A stretch of 64,000 nt of DNA from Loripinus fragilis (GCA_964019695.1 OZ026516.1:81175018-81239017); one strand, 5' to 3'. Counted from the first letter of the stretch, positions 11,489-25,544 are shown. The notes: generated from the letters alone by a model not told the origin. Translations and numbers: made by a program.

Positions 11489-14400
11489 TAGTGTAGGCCC
11501 CTGTGTCGAAATTTGGGCTCCCGTGTGCATTTTTTGGTAAAAGTGATTCTTATCGATTTTCAACTAGAGAAATATATGCAGGGTAAGGAAAAAGATGTTT
11601 ACAATTTTTTCTTGCAGTATTAATGTCACAGTGACGTCACAAAACGGGATACCGTCTTTTCACTTGCATCAAATAGCTTATATGTGGTAGGGTTATTTAC
11701 AAACCTAAAATAGTCTTATTTTTGTGTTTGTTGCATTGAAATGGCTAAAAACGTCTATAAAACTCTAAAATGAAAATTTGATTCAATATGGACTTCGATT
11801 TTACGTGAAATTGACGTCGATTTGACGTCAATAAGCTGGAAATAACACATTGCGTACAAAGACAACAGTTCTGGACAATCGCGTGTGCCTTGCGACTAAA
11901 ATCAGATCTTAGCATAACTGTATGCTGTAGGCTAAGCTTTTTGAAATAAGTTAGCTCTATGGTGGTTCGGGCGTTTAGCTGCTACAGCGTGTTAACTACG
12001 TTACCCTACATTTTTAAACAAAATAAATGCAATCAAGGTTGTTAAGGTAATTCTTGAATACTTTAAATTGGAAACTCATTCGTGTAATATACAAGAACAT
12101 TTCATTCCTTACATATATTTATGTGTATAACGTTATATGGACCAACTGTAATGTCGTTTATGTTACATTTTAAACTACTCCCTTTAAAACCACTGAAACT
12201 CTGTTAAATAATTTTCTTTGATAAGCTTCCTAGTTAACTTTCAGGTTATAAATACATCTTCCAAAAGACAAGTAATGGTCGATTATATAGCTGCAAACAT
12301 TTTTTATCGTAGATACTTTTAGATTTGTAAACCGTTAAAGATGATGACCCTGAACAAAAAGTTAATTCTTTAATTCAGCATGAAATTCAATTTGAAAACC
12401 TTTAAACACCATGTATGAGCGTTCTGTTGATAAGCAAGAGTGAAAAACCATGCTTAACTTCGTTCCTGGTGTAAAATATTAGTTTTGTTTTCTTTGTACG
12501 GCATCATGTAACGTATATTACAACTTTCAAGACTGCATATACATTGCTTTATTCCGTATGTGGTACTTCATAGGATATTTTATTTCATCTCAAAACTGAC
12601 TGTGCTTGTTAAATAGATATCAAGATACAAGTCCATCTGAAAAAAGGATTTATCAGTTTGTATTTAGTTCCTACTGATTATTCATGCATTTACATTTGCA
12701 AAATTTTGTAAAATATGTTTGAACTTTTTACATCTACAAAGAAATGATTTGCCCAAAATTATAGATTTTAAAATTCATAAACAAAGGAAATAATAACACT
12801 CAAGTAACATACTTAGAAGGATACATTTCAAATTTCTGTCAAATTTGTTAAAATACCATAATACATTACTGTACAAAATATATTATATTGTCATTTGTTT
12901 ATCCAAAATGTTAATAAAGACGATACATAATTGAGCCAGAAAAGCTAACATATTATGTTAAGTTAAGAGTTTCGAAATATTTGTCTGAGGATTTCTTCGT
13001 TTAATTGAGATACTTCTATTCAGTTATTTAAAGTGTCTATAATTAGTTATTGTTTAAAGTGACTGTCTCGAAATCAATTTGCATCCTGACTCTTAGCTGT
13101 GTATGCATATTGTGACGCATTACAGAAGCTGTTAAATAAATTTTAGTTTATATACAGCATAGCTTTCGTTGTGCAATCAACAAAGCTGTCCATCACATTA
13201 AGTAAGTACCTTGGATCACTTGCTCAACCAATGATACCTAAAGAACTGCTTTATTGATGAGACACATATCCCTGGAAATGGAGAAAGTTGGTTATAGTGG
13301 TGAGTTTTACTTTAAGGCCACATTTGATATGGTAATATATAAGAAAATAGCTGTTACTACGATGCCAACACTCTTCAGCTAAAATTGATTCCGGCAAAAT
13401 TTAAACAGGTGATATTCAAGTTACTGTAAAGTAGATTTTACAATGGTTGTTTTTTGAATGCTGGATAGAAATGTGAAATATTAAAGAACGTTGGCAAACT
13501 ATAACAGGAACTTCGCAAACATGATGAATGTAATCATTAATAACAGTGTTAACATGTATATGTGTACTTAAGACTAGAATGAGTTGCTTACTTGCCAGGA
13601 CATAGATTCAAAAGGAGCATGCACAATGCTAATTGTTCAGCATTAAGATGAAACTTTTCTCAGTATCAACATTGTCACCAATGATAGTCGAACATGCAAA
13701 GTTTTAAAAAATTGCATGAACTTGTGCATATCTAATTTACCATGTATAGTTAAATTCAATTATCTCTTAAAGAGATCATTTAATTTAAATGTACAGGATA
13801 CCAATATAGATCTCATAGGTTTATTTAGCAGTGCCTCATTGTCAATTTTGTAATATGTGTGTTTGGTATAGCTTACGAAATGTTGAATGCTATAATTCAT
13901 ATATGTTCTTTGACATTAGCTTATGTATAAATCACGTTGCATTTAGATGAAAAATATTTTTAGACTCTTTTACTGTAATTCATAAATAAAAATTTGGACT
14001 AGCAAATGCATTGTTTACTTAATGATGCAGAGGGGCTAGCGTTCTAAAATTTGGCCTTCAGCCTACATAATACTTTGTGTATACGAGCAGAGCAGCGAAG
14101 GCTCTGTTAAGTCTACCTACATATATGCACTGGCTCACCTGAGCCTACATTGCTCAACACTGCGACAAGTACCAAAATCAAATGGACGAATTTCTTTGAG
14201 CTGTTCTTTCATTACTAGTAAATCTATTTTGTTTGATTTAAGCCCTCCAGTAGAAAATTTTACTGACCGTTCCAAGACGGTGCTTCTTTTGTGGATCATT
14301 TTTTTTATTCCTGTCTTATTTTTGTTATGGTTTTGTGCGCGTCTCTTTATTTATGCCTTGTGGTCACCTGCTGGGAAAGGGTTGACCTCTTGGCTCTCGA

Positions 14401-16236
14401 TTGTGATGTCTAATTGTGAGTTTGATACTTTCCCATTGGTATCCTGGGCCAGGTGTGGTTCTTGATTGTATCCATTCCTGATCTTTATCCTCTTTCTTAC
14501 TTTGAACTATGCAAAGAATTATTAGGCTGCAATTTTGTATCAACAATAATGTTCACATATGACATGCTAAATATCAATTTGAGCTGTTTTAGCAATGGCT
14601 ACAATATACATTTTATACTAACAATGCCTGGGGGGTGGGGGGGGGCTTTTCTAAGTGATAAACATATCTCTTACAATTGTATGACTAAAATGAACGATTA
14701 GAACAAATGTTGTTCTGTTTGAATGCTTCAAAATAGTTTAGAACCAGACAGAACAGATGATAAGACAAGTGCAATATGTCCTAAAATTCTCTTGTTATGC
14801 ATTTTACTATCTTAAATGGTATTTTGTTACCAAACTGGACATCGTTCTGATATAAAGCAGTTATAACCATATCCTAGGCTTGGCGTGTGTCATACATTTA
14901 GGCAAGATCGTTGAGTTTTTAAATCATTTCAGTTTATTTTTTCAAAAGACAAGGTTAAAGGACTGTTTCAAATTCTCAATTCTCAATTTTGACATATGCT
15001 TGAATTGACCTACAATTACAAATTCTGAGTAAGATTTTATTCCTGAATGGTATCAGGGTAGTAGTGGTAATTAATAGCTTGTTTAAACAATATGTGATCA
15101 ATCTTACTAAGCTAGTCCATTGTGTAGGTTATGAACATTTAATGCTGAATAAAATATATTGTATCATATTTTGGATAACACAATAAGTTAACACATTAGT
15201 GAAGTGAAACAACACCAATAATTTTCCTGAGGAGCATCTTGCATTTCTTCTGGTATGTTCGATGACTTAATATGCGTCTTTTATATATCATTTCACGTAT
15301 AAAAGAGGCAAACATATCAGTGAGATAAAAGATATCATTTAATAAGCATTTAAGAAAATAATATGCTGTTTACATAATTGATAAAACATATAGACTTAAA
15401 ATTTCGTTGTATGTGGATAAGGTTTAAATTTCATTATTTTGTTCGTCCATGCGTTGTATCTTTTTTCCTTTAATGGCAGTTATATAGTCATAAATAGCCC
15501 ACTAGCAGCGTAAACTTCAATAATGTTCCTTTGTAATTCAAAACTGTATTTAATAGAAAGTAACGTATATCACAGTAATAATGGATCCTTCTACTTTAAT
15601 AACATCGTATTGCTAACCATTTGCTTGCAATTAAAATGTCACATCGGCATGTAAGAATGAGGAGTTATTAGATAAGATTTCCAACTTGGTATTTGCAAAA
15701 TAGGATTTGAAACTATAATAGGGTAACGTAGATAACATGCCTGTCTAAATATAGGTCAAAGAGCTAGCTAATGTGATTTTGCATCTTATATAATGTAGTT
15801 TCAGAAAATTATAGTCAACAATATTTTCCTGCTGTGTGGAGAGGAGGGTTTAGCTATTTGAGCTTTCACAATCTCAGAATATTCATTTGGTACTGACGTC
15901 ACTTTTCCATGTACAGACATCATTTTGAAGTTAATGTAGCCTCTTTAAAATCCAGAGTCAGGGTATATGCTCCGAAATCAACATGTCGGCAGTAAAATTA
16001 CCTAAACTGACCAAACAGCTCATGTTATGCCTGCTGGAATTCATAACACTCCACTTTCAAGCCTTAAATAAGCTAAAAATGGGTACGTCACTTTGTGGCG
16101 TCACTGTGACGTTAAAACCCCAAGGAAAAATTGTAAACATCTTTTTTCCTAAACAGGATACATGTTTCTGCAAGAAAATGTATGTTTGACACTTTTACCA
16201 AAAAATGCACACGGAATTACACAGCGGCCTACACTA
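11489..16236. mobile_element. 4.7-kb inverted-repeat element
   Basis: The ends read TAGTGTAGGCCCCTGTGT (11489) and ACACAGCGGCCTACACTA (to 16236). Diverged inverted arms extend about 530 bp inward (to about 12020 and from about 15710). Landmarks include 'gtgtgcattttttggtaaaa', 'agatgtttacaattttt', 'cacagtgacg' and 'ctacgttaccctat'. A TA dinucleotide at each end fits a TA target site. The 3.7-kb interior has no transposase and contains a copy of repeat B (14235-14500). The arms differ at many positions, so it is old. Confidence 0.7.
14235..14500 (+). repeat. Dispersed repeat B, copy 2
   Basis: It matches 3347-3680 and 38120-38400 in order and orientation ('agccctccagtag', 'tttactgaccgttccaag', 'tggtcacctgctgggaaagg'). 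It lies inside the 11.5-16.2 kb element. Confidence 0.75.
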
Positions 16237-18140
16237 AAAGACCAAAGTCCACAGTAAATCTGCACATATTCGAATAATTACATCTGTAACTCTCAAGGTC
16301 ATGTCCTGCAATTCCAGCTGAAGAGATCATTGAGTAAAGGCCACACTTATACTCGAAAAACTACTTACAGTAATTAATTATATCAATAGATGATAAACCT
16401 GATGGCAACACCTTGAAGTGCAGCCTAGGGGTTAAGCGACTGAGCAATATGTAGTTCATCTAATAGTTCCATCAGTAAAATGTCAAATGTATATCCTCAT
16501 CATAACTTTAGACACATATTCTATTGTACATTAAACAATAATCTAGACTGTACAAATAATTGTTGCACACCCCTATTGTAGATAAAGTACGCTAACAACA
16601 CGTTTAAAGTGCCAAGCTAAATTATACAGGTGGCAACGGGATATATCATAAAAGAGTTTGCAAGAAAAAACATGTGGATGCATTCTATCACTAATCATAT
16701 AACCCTTATGCAAAACTGCACAAAAGTTACACTCATGAAGTATATTAAATATTGACTCGGATAATCATGACAAGTTATCTAAAACCATGCCTTAATTAAC
16801 AAACCATAATGAGTTTGGGTTAAACCCAAATTTTTCCCAAAGGATCTGTAGAAGTGTCAGTGAATCTTGCACATGTGTGTATGCTGTGAATGTGTGCATG
16901 ATAAAGGCTATTTAAGGATATCAAAAATACGTATAGAGATCAAGGGAAACCTATTTGTGCAGTATTGTGAAGGTTTTTACTTGTAAATAATACCATGATA
17001 GTAAGCGATTTTATCTATTATTAGTTGTAGCCCCTTCCTTCTTGATCAGATATAGGTTTAAAATACTATTTATAGTCATGAAAGCCTTAATTAATAAAAT
17101 ACCTCATGTATCATATAAGACACCTGTCACCACTAAAATGGGTGTAACAACTAACATAAGGTTCAGTAAAAAAACCTCTGTAAGTGAGCTTCTATGATTC
17201 CTGTGAAACCTGACAACATTCTTATGTATACATAAGAAAAAACGCAGCAAACCGCTATTGTTCATGTCCAGTAAAATAGGTAATATGTCTCTTGACAAAT
17301 GTCAACATGTCGGGCTAAAGAAACAGACGACATCAGTGTGTCAAATTTTTATAATATTTCCTTTAATGGACCTCATCTCAGCTGCTATTTGGGAACCTGC
17401 ACTGTAAAAGTACACCCGTATTTATAATGCGCTCTTGTAAACCACACCAAATGTGCAACAGATTTATCCGCCGAATTTGACATTCAATTCCGTGAGTTAA
17501 TGCGTCTAGATAAGAGTGTTCCCTGTGTCCTGGAATAGAAGCAAAAACTACAGTTCGCTCGAGACTGCTAAGGAATAACACCTATAAAACCAGGAAGACC
17601 TTCCTCTGAGGCTCGATGTCAGAGCTGGGTCACATCGACTTCCAATCCCAAATGTAGGGATAAAACGTCGTAAATAGCATAAAATTGCTTCTCTCCTCTA
17701 TCATCATCAGTATGATAAAGGTCAAATAAAATGAATGCATAGATGTTAGCTCAATATATTGCTCCGAGTTGGGTCAAATGAAAAGGAAAGCCAAAACTAG
17801 ACATATAAAAAGGGGGGAAGTCGTTGTAAAACAGTAATCTCCTCCCTCCAAAACTAATCGGACTCATCGAATGGTAGACCGAAAATTGGTCAAACTCGTG
17901 TCTAGCGGGCCCAACTAATTATCATCAAAAGGCCTAAAACAAAGAATATTTGTGATATACAATAAAGCAGCAAAAGCCATAATACTAGGCACTTGTACCA
18001 TCTGTGTCTCTTCAGATCGCCAACTATCAATCTATGTATATTGCAGCACCCTCTCGAAATAGATACCGATATAAATAGCTATAAAAGCATATACTAGGAA
18101 CCCTTCCTTAAAGAAATAAGGAATCCAGAAAAACATGTGC
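16237..18140. other. Unassigned AT-rich DNA
   Basis: No gene, RNA or repeat boundary is recognised. The two minus-strand frames at 17104-17298 and 17378-17581 have no family signature. Confidence 0.5.
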
Positions 18141-18149
18141 ATGTGTCGG

Positions 18150-18600
18150 AAAACTGGCGTGTCGCCTTAGATATCAATAGATCCAGAAGAACAAGTGCAT
18201 AAGCACAAAAAATGACGTGCCGCCACCAAATGTATCGCATCTCAGAGCTATAAATGCATATCCAATCATTTGAACATCCATGTCAGAAAAGCTGGCGTGT
18301 CGCCTTAGATATCTATATCCAGAAGAAGATGTGCATTCGCACAATATTTGACGTGTCGTCACCGGCAATAAGCCATAAACTTCTGGAAATGTAATACATA
18401 CATAAAGGCATATCGTAGCTATAAAAACATAGCCAATCATATGAGCGTCCGTAATGGAACTGGCGTGTCGCCTTAGATATCTAGATCCAGAAGAACATGT
18501 GCATTAGCGCAATGTTTGATGTGTCGTCACCGGCAATAAGCCATAACTTCTGGAAATGAGATGCATACTAAAAAGGCAATTCGCCTGGCATATCGCCACA
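18150..18600 (+). repeat. Degenerate tandem repeat, three units
   Basis: Units begin with 'ctggcgtgtcgccttagata' at about 18152, 18291 and 18459. They run through 'atccagaagaa', 'gtgcat', 'gacgtgtcgtcaccgg' and 'cataacttctggaaatg'. Unit spacing is about 139 and 168 bp. There is no coding frame. Confidence 0.75.
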
Positions 18601-18914
18601 AATATCATCCATCCAGATAATACAATTTTGATTTTAATTCGCACAAAGGCCATGCGCAAAATATCTGTTATTCGTGCATCAAAAGGCACACAAATATCTT
18701 GTCCAACAAAATATTAAAACACAATAAATAGGTCGGACACTCAGGTATATACTGCACTATCTAACACGAGGTGCGATACAAAAGGCGGAAAATTCGCACG
18801 AAACATTTATAAGTCCGTTTTTTTATGATGTGTCAAATTGTCAACACACACGTGTACAGTAAGTACCGATTTTGGAGAAAAGAACTCTCAACAAGTTCCA
18901 TATTATTGAATCGG

Positions 18915-19015
18915 AGACAGTAACCACGCTATAGGACCCTGACCATATACAATGTATTTTTTGAGCAATAATGGCGGACAATACAAACACGCCTGGAGTA
19001 GCTGCTCCAAAAGAA
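18915..19015 (+). repeat. Dispersed repeat end, inverted partner at 22110-22235
   Basis: The phrase 'ccacgctataggaccctgac' and the following 60 bp recur inverted at about 22110-22235. An ATG followed by a GT donor at 18971-19017 would make a tidy 15-codon first exon. The partner copy shows diverged homology through the same stretch, so a repeat is the better reading. Confidence 0.6.
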
Positions 19016-19629
19016 GGTAATAATAAAAGCTTTAATGTCCTATTTCGATGTTCATACTCAGCTATGTTTTAGGAAATAAGTTATTTTGGGTTTTTGACGT
19101 CTTGATTAAACGAATGATGGTTTGATTTTAGCAGATTAGTCTCAAGTTGCATGAATATGTGGTTTGCTCACCATTTGAATCGAGGACAACAACCGTTCAA
19201 AACATGGAACTGAATACAATGACCAGGGTCTTTTGCACGGGAGAGTATGATAGTCAATGTAGTAAAGATTTTGTGAGACTTTTATCTATAATAAATGTGT
19301 ACTTATGAGAAAAAACAACAATTTAGTCCACTGTACTCATACCAAAAGTTTTCGAGATCTGGTAAAAAAATTCGAGAAAGATCTCAAGCCACTGAACGGG
19401 TATTTTGAGAAATAAAATATCCAAAAATTTGAACCGGTAGTCTGAGTGAGGTAGATCTTGGAGGTCATGCACATGCTTTTGACAAAATATTTGGCACAAC
19501 GCAACAAACCAGTATGTGTGAAGCTACCTAGCTGGAAGCATTTCTGCCCAAGCCTGAAAACTCTCAAAGTTTAGTAAAATGCTAATACCACAATCACAAA
19601 CTGCAGACAAATCCATGATATAGCGTGGA

Positions 19630-19850
19630 AGAGCCACACAACAATCACAAGACGCTAAAAAGACAAACTAAGCACAGCAACCAGCTCTCTCTTTCCCATC
19701 AAGATGATTGCAAAACTAGAATGGACACAAAGTAACGTACAACAAGCCATAGAACAATTACAGACTCCCACAATAGGAGTAACAATAAACAACAAATCAC
19801 AAACAACAGAATCACTGCCTTAGAACGACAGCAGCCTAAGCCACCAGGGT
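19630..19850 (+). repeat. Dispersed repeat C, copy 1
   Basis: About 220 bp rich in CAACAA. It matches 25545-25770 ('gattgcaaaacta', 'ggacacaaagtaa', 'aacaataaacaa', 'cagcagcc'). Confidence 0.7.
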
Positions 19851-19982
19851 CTTAAATGCTTTTTACTGGTACCAAATCTTCGCCCTTAATTCTGCACAAA
19901 CAGGTTCAACTATCTGTTCAGTAATGTCAAGCTATTAACAAAACTTCTGCTTAATGGTCTTGGATATGTTCTTGGTCTAAAC

Positions 19983-19986
19983 AATC

Positions 19987-20050
<64 letters not shown>
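19983..20050. repeat. (TC)n microsatellite
   Basis: A nearly pure CT dinucleotide tract. Confidence 0.95.
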
Positions 20051-20054
<4 letters not shown>

Positions 20055-22100
20055 GTAAAACGAATTAGATGAATTCAATGTACTTTATCGAGACAAAAGT
20101 TGTAATGAGTGAACACCATCTTAGGTATGGTTGCAAAAATGTCGTCAATATAGACTTTGAATTTGGTTTTTAGACTAACCCAAATTTCATTTTCAAATAC
20201 AGCATTTGTATACACACAATATTTTACGTTTATGGTGAAAACTAGTAGCCACAGTTACAGGTATGCTAAAATAGCTCCAAAATGGGGCTTCTCTTCTAAT
20301 TTATTATTTAGGCAGGGGTAGTAATCTCATTGGAGGTCATTATAACATTTTAGAGAACAGCCAAACAATGATTACTCAAATTTGAGTTGGACTAGTTGAT
20401 GGGTTCAAGGAATACTTAGATAGACAATTCAGTTCAGGTTCATGTGCACTAAATGGCTGTACGCTGTCCAGGGTTTATTTATCTTTCACTTATTGCATAC
20501 TTGCAAAAAACCTTTGCTTCACAAAGACACAAAGAAGAGTAGTAAATAAGTAAACGAAAGCCAGACCAGAATTTATGCCTACAAGGTAGCTATTCCCAAA
20601 CTTTTAAAGCTTGACTTGTAGGCCAATATGTTGTGATTGCCCTTTGGAATGACTGTTTAGGTTGGGTTGGAATCACAGTGCAATCCCTGATCAGATTGAT
20701 CCTTGGGAAGCACGCTTACTTTAGTTAACATTGTTTGATCAGGCCAGAGCTCCAGATGGCGTCTGTACAGGCGCAAATTATGGGTATATTTTCCCCAAAT
20801 ATGGATAGAATTGAAAATAAGGACGTAATGAATACGGGTGTGTTTTTGCTTGTATGGTACATTTTCACAAGTAACATGTAATACCATGAAGCATTTCATC
20901 AGTTTCGAACCAGCCGACACTTGATATTTGAAATGATTTGTTAATCCACTAAATCTATGTGTTTCAGTAATCTAAATCAATCTGCTAGACTACATATCAT
21001 CTTTATTTTTTCTTGATACAAACTACCCTACAGTTGCGTCTCTTAGCGATCATTTTTTCCTTGACGAACATGTGTTTCAGAAGAATTTGTTCTTGGGGAG
21101 TTAATGCTATCCGTTTGGTCAGAGTGATTTCGTGTGAACCAGTCAGGGTAGAAATGGAAAGTATGAATTTCTCAGAAGACATCATGTTTTAAAAACTTTA
21201 TATTTAACAAGGTAATTATAGTCTTTATAAAATCAGATTGCATGTACAGAATGAAAATAGCTTGTACTGTCCAAGTTTCATTTGGACTTGTACTGGTATT
21301 GGTGCCAGTAGAAATTATTTGAAGCCTTGCTTACCTGTCTGAAATTTTTGGATTAATAGAGTAAATGGTCTGGCATTTTAAAGAATTTTTCTTCTGTGCC
21401 AAAGTCCATAGTTGAGGTTAAATAAAAGAAATCATCAGCAAAGTCAACGAGAAAACAAACTCTAGACCATGATAGAGGGCATATTGGGTTAGTTTCTATA
21501 TATACACCAGTGAGTTCTGCTTCCAACAGCTCTGGATATCCTGATATACATTGTTGCACTTAACAGAACTAAATTACAATGCTGGGAATTAAGTGCGTGG
21601 CATATAACATAAGTAGGTGCGTTCAAAGATTTAAATAATTCATTAACAAAAGATAATTATAAAGCTTTCAATACTCGGACCACCCGTACAGAATTTGACT
21701 CAAAATACCCGCTCAGTGTAAAATATTTGCTCATAATACCTGACCAGTACTGCTCGAATAAACTGGGCTGTTCTGCACGCGGTTTTAGAACTTTTAGTTT
21801 ACGTACAGTGGTCAAATAAAGTGTTTAAGTGTTTCCAAATTTATTCAATGTATCCTTTACCAGCTTTTGTTTCTGCTGAGTATGATACAATATAGGTATT
21901 TGTGCAGAATATTTGAGCGAAAATGCTCTTTTGATGATGTGTTTTCACCCTTTGAAGTTGACCAAGTGAATGTAAAATACGTGAGTAGAACCACTCAATC
22001 ACGTTTCTTTGTAAATTTTGTTACAAATACTAACCAAATAGACAAAAATCGTATGCAATACCAAAGTCTGGACAATGACAGAGCTAAACATGTATCCGAC
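20055..22100. other. Unassigned DNA
   Basis: No gene is supported. The 126-codon + frame at 21867-22247 runs into the repeat end at 22110-22235 and has no recognisable domain, so it is not annotated as coding. Confidence 0.5.
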
Positions 22101-22561
22101 TTGGTCCTTTGTGAGAATAAAAGCAACTTACACCAACAGAATCCCCAGTGGTGTTTCTTATGCCCCCTTCAACCATTTTGGTTTGCTAAAAAAATACAGT
22201 GTATATGGTCAGGGTCCTATAGCGTGGTAACTAAGAAAACAAACTAATATAAGATAAAAACAAACAAAATGAAAATGCAAAACTCACAAAAATGAGTCCA
22301 GAAAGCATTGTAATGATTATCTTCTCATACAGTTTACATAAAATTGTGCCCGATTTATAAACCAAGCACTAGATCTAATTAGCTCACCGTTTGTAGTTCA
22401 GTAATTCCATACACAAAAAGAAATTGTCGCTGAAAATAAAATCCCTTTGAATTCTTACCCCAACCAAAGTACTTTTTATTTATATATGACTATATAACAT
22501 GCAAAGTTATGAATAACTTCTGCACTATCTAAAAACCATAACTGTCCGTGATGCTGGTTAG

Positions 22562-22632
22562 CCTCGATATGAGTGGGGCTGGATGGCTACGTCATCTCTG
22601 TGGGTCCACCAAAGGAGTCATCAGTCGATAAA
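22562..22632 (-). repeat. Inverted copy of the 9.4-9.8 kb end motif
   Basis: On the minus strand it reads 'tttatcgactgatgactcc', 'tttggtggacccacagagat', 'gacgtagccatccagc'. This matches 9470-9535 and 9721-9765. It could be the far end of a 12.9-kb element beginning at about 9720, or an independent fragment. Confidence 0.6.
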
Positions 22633-22710
22633 ATTCATATGGTAAAGCAATGTATCAGTTTACAACAAAAACTTGCCTTTTATAGCCTGATTTTTGGAGT
22701 AGAAATATTA

Positions 22711-24154
22711 CGGGATCGGGTCTGAAAGCCCCTGCCGAGCCGAACCGCCGACCTGCCGAGTCCAAAACTTATTTTTTCAAAAACATACTCCGCGGATATA
22801 TATCATAAATATTTTTTTATATAAAATCATCATTAAGACTAAAAACAATAAGTGGGACTTAAAGAAATTTTTTTTTTATATAATTTTGATTAAATTGCCT
22901 TTTTATTCCTCGCAGGGGGTCTGAAAGCCCCAGCTAAGTGGAAATTCCTTTTCACCTTACTTTGCAGCCAAATCACCAACAAATGTATCGTTTTTAATGT
23001 TTTTCCATGCAAATTTATTAGTTTATCGATATATGTACAACACATAAAAGAAAAATTACCTGCTATGTAATATATTCCGATTTTTCATTTAATTTTGACA
23101 ATCTCGAGCCATGCTTTAAAGTCGATCTGAATTGGATTTTCAGCGGCCGCTAATTATGCAAAACAGTTTTAATTGAGCCGAAACATCCATACCGCTGATT
23201 AGTGATTTGAAAGTCGCTAAAAGTGACCACTTGTCACACAATAATTAGTTAAATCAATAAGATACAAATTAATTTGTAATTATAATGCTATGATTAATAA
23301 TTTTAATTTATTAATAAGACTTGACTAATATTTATGATGTATGTTCAGATATACATATCTAATTAAAGAATTCCACCCGGTCTTAAAATATTGGTCTCAA
23401 TTCCTTCCCCCATTTCATTACTCTGTTTGGCAGTACTGACTCAGTCAGCATACAACCTCAGACAGGGGGGGGGGGGGGGATACTCCCATTTTTTCTGAAA
23501 CCCCCAAAATATTGAAATTCAAAATTTTGAACCCAAAAAATTACCCTACATATGTATGAAAATATCAGAGTACCCCCCTTTTGAACACCTTAGGCCCACC
23601 AGCGACACGCCATTTGAAAGATGTTTTGATGGCAGGTCGATGGTTGTCCAATTTAGTTTGCTTACTGCATACCATACATGGTGGTATTGGGCCGTAACAC
23701 TTGTCCGTTTTCGGTCATTGTGGTTAATCAAGTCGTAAATCTCAAGGGCTATAAATAGAACTTGATGTGGCCGTTTTCGTGAAATTAACGCATTTTTACG
23801 TAAGATATCTTTATACATTATCTTCATTTATATTTTTATCTCACATTATTTGTCACAATCGCTTGAAGACTTTTCAATTTCCCAATTAAGATCTCGAAAA
23901 TCAACTGAAATCGCTATTCACTTAACAGGGGCTTTCAGATCCCCTGCGAGGAATAAAATGGCAATAAAATCAAAATTATAAGAAGTTATAAATTTTCTTT
24001 ATGTGCCACATATTGTTTTTAGTCTATGTGATGAAGTTATATAAAAAAAATATTTATGATTTATCTCCTCGGAGGATGTTTTTGAAAAAAATAATTTTGG
24101 TCTCGGGGGTCGGCGACGGCGGCTTGGCTCGGCAGGGGCTTTCAGACCTGACCG
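22711..24154. mobile_element. Foldback element with 235-bp arms, 5-bp TSD
   Basis: The arms 22711-22945 and 23925-24154 are inverted ('ggtctgaaagcccctgccga', 'attttgattaaattgcc', 'ttcctcgcaggggg'). TATTA lies at both outer edges (22706-22710, 24155-24159). The 1-kb centre carries poly-G and a segment also seen inverted near 46130-46200. No transposase is present. Confidence 0.8.
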
Positions 24155-24159
24155 TATTA

Positions 24160-25540
24160 CAGAGTTCTATTGGTACCAGAAGGGAAATATTGGACAAAAT
24201 CAAGCTTCAACATTAATATTTTTCATGATTTTTTGCATACTACTGTAAGAACATAAGTTGAATCATAAGGTAAAAAAGCATCATTTTTCTTCTTTTAAAT
24301 GGGTATTATAGCCTGATTTCGGCAAGGAAATTTGATACCACAATAGTACGGAGTAACAAACATCTGTAGAGTAAAACCGGGGTTCATCGGACACTTTTTC
24401 GAGTTCGGATATCACCGGTTGTTGTCGCATTGGATGACCGCAATGGACATCGCACATTGTCATCGACCGGAAGCATTTTATCAAATACTGACCTGTCTGA
24501 TTTAAGCACTGTGGGTACATGTGACATATTATTTACCAAATGTGTCACAGAGTCATGTGATTCGCCCGATTGGCTGATTCAATAATGTTTATCAAGCGCG
24601 TCATCACGTGTCACCGAAACGGTTTCAATGAAAATGCCTTAAGGAGAATGTTTTCAAAATTGTTTTAGTGATAACAATATGATCAGCCTATGGCTGAATA
24701 CCGTAATACCTATCATTGTTATGGTTTGGCTACCCAACATGACTAGATATCTCCAATGAAGGATTATCTATAGGCATTTAACGCTTGTTACTTTTTAACG
24801 TAGGTGTTTTGAGTAATGCGCACCGCGTAACAGCACAAACCCGACTTTTCAGTCGTGATGTCCCATAGCAGACAGGTCGATCCTTTAGTATCGCACATGC
24901 GCAGACATTGGACATCGCATTGAAGTGTATTCAATACGCGGTCAAAGGGAGGCAAATCTAGCGTGTTTAAGCTCATGATAGAGTAATAAGCCTTCAAAGA
25001 CCGCAGGGTATTAAAGGGGTGGATCGGACAGCCATCGGGGTTCATCGGACAGGCCTTGGGGTTCATCGGACAGGTCATATTAAGGGGGAAACGTCACATA
25101 CAGATGATACAAAACGTCATACTGTTGTAGTAAATACTCAATACAACAGTTTAAACTGTCAGGTGATCTGTCGATCCAATATTCCAAACAACAATTTTCT
25201 CCATATGGATCCAGTTTTGACCCAACGCAACCACTCCTAATCGGCTGAAATGACAGTTTCACAGAACGCTGGATCAACACAAATACATTGATTTAAAGCT
25301 CATTTTATGCTGTGGCATGAGAACTAATCAACCCTGGTAAAAGTAGCTCATTAACACTCATTAATTTAGAGTGATAAGTGTCCTTTGAAGACCGCATAAC
25401 TTAATTGAACCGTAATTAGAAGTCTGCAGCATGTCTGAATTCGAAAATGGTTTGAATCGTTGATTGAAAGTTTCCCCTATATAGCAAGTGAGTATGACCA
25501 GGAAATACCACAATGACACTGCAGACTGACCCACGACACC
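24160..25540. other. Unassigned DNA with GGTTCATCGGAC phrases
   Basis: The phrase GGGGTTCATCGGAC occurs at 24379-24392, 25037-25050 and 25058-25071. It recurs inverted to the right of the Maverick at 37905-37935. Another segment ('gacaaaatcaa..gcatactactg', 24195-24275) recurs in direct orientation at 37972-38050. No gene is supported. Confidence 0.5.
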
Positions 25541-25544
25541 GCGA

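Noticed and set aside
18971..19017. ATGGCGGACAATACAAAC followed by a GT donor, as a possible first exon of a host gene
   Set aside because: The stretch has a diverged inverted counterpart near 22110-22235, so it is part of a repeat. No matching downstream exon was found.
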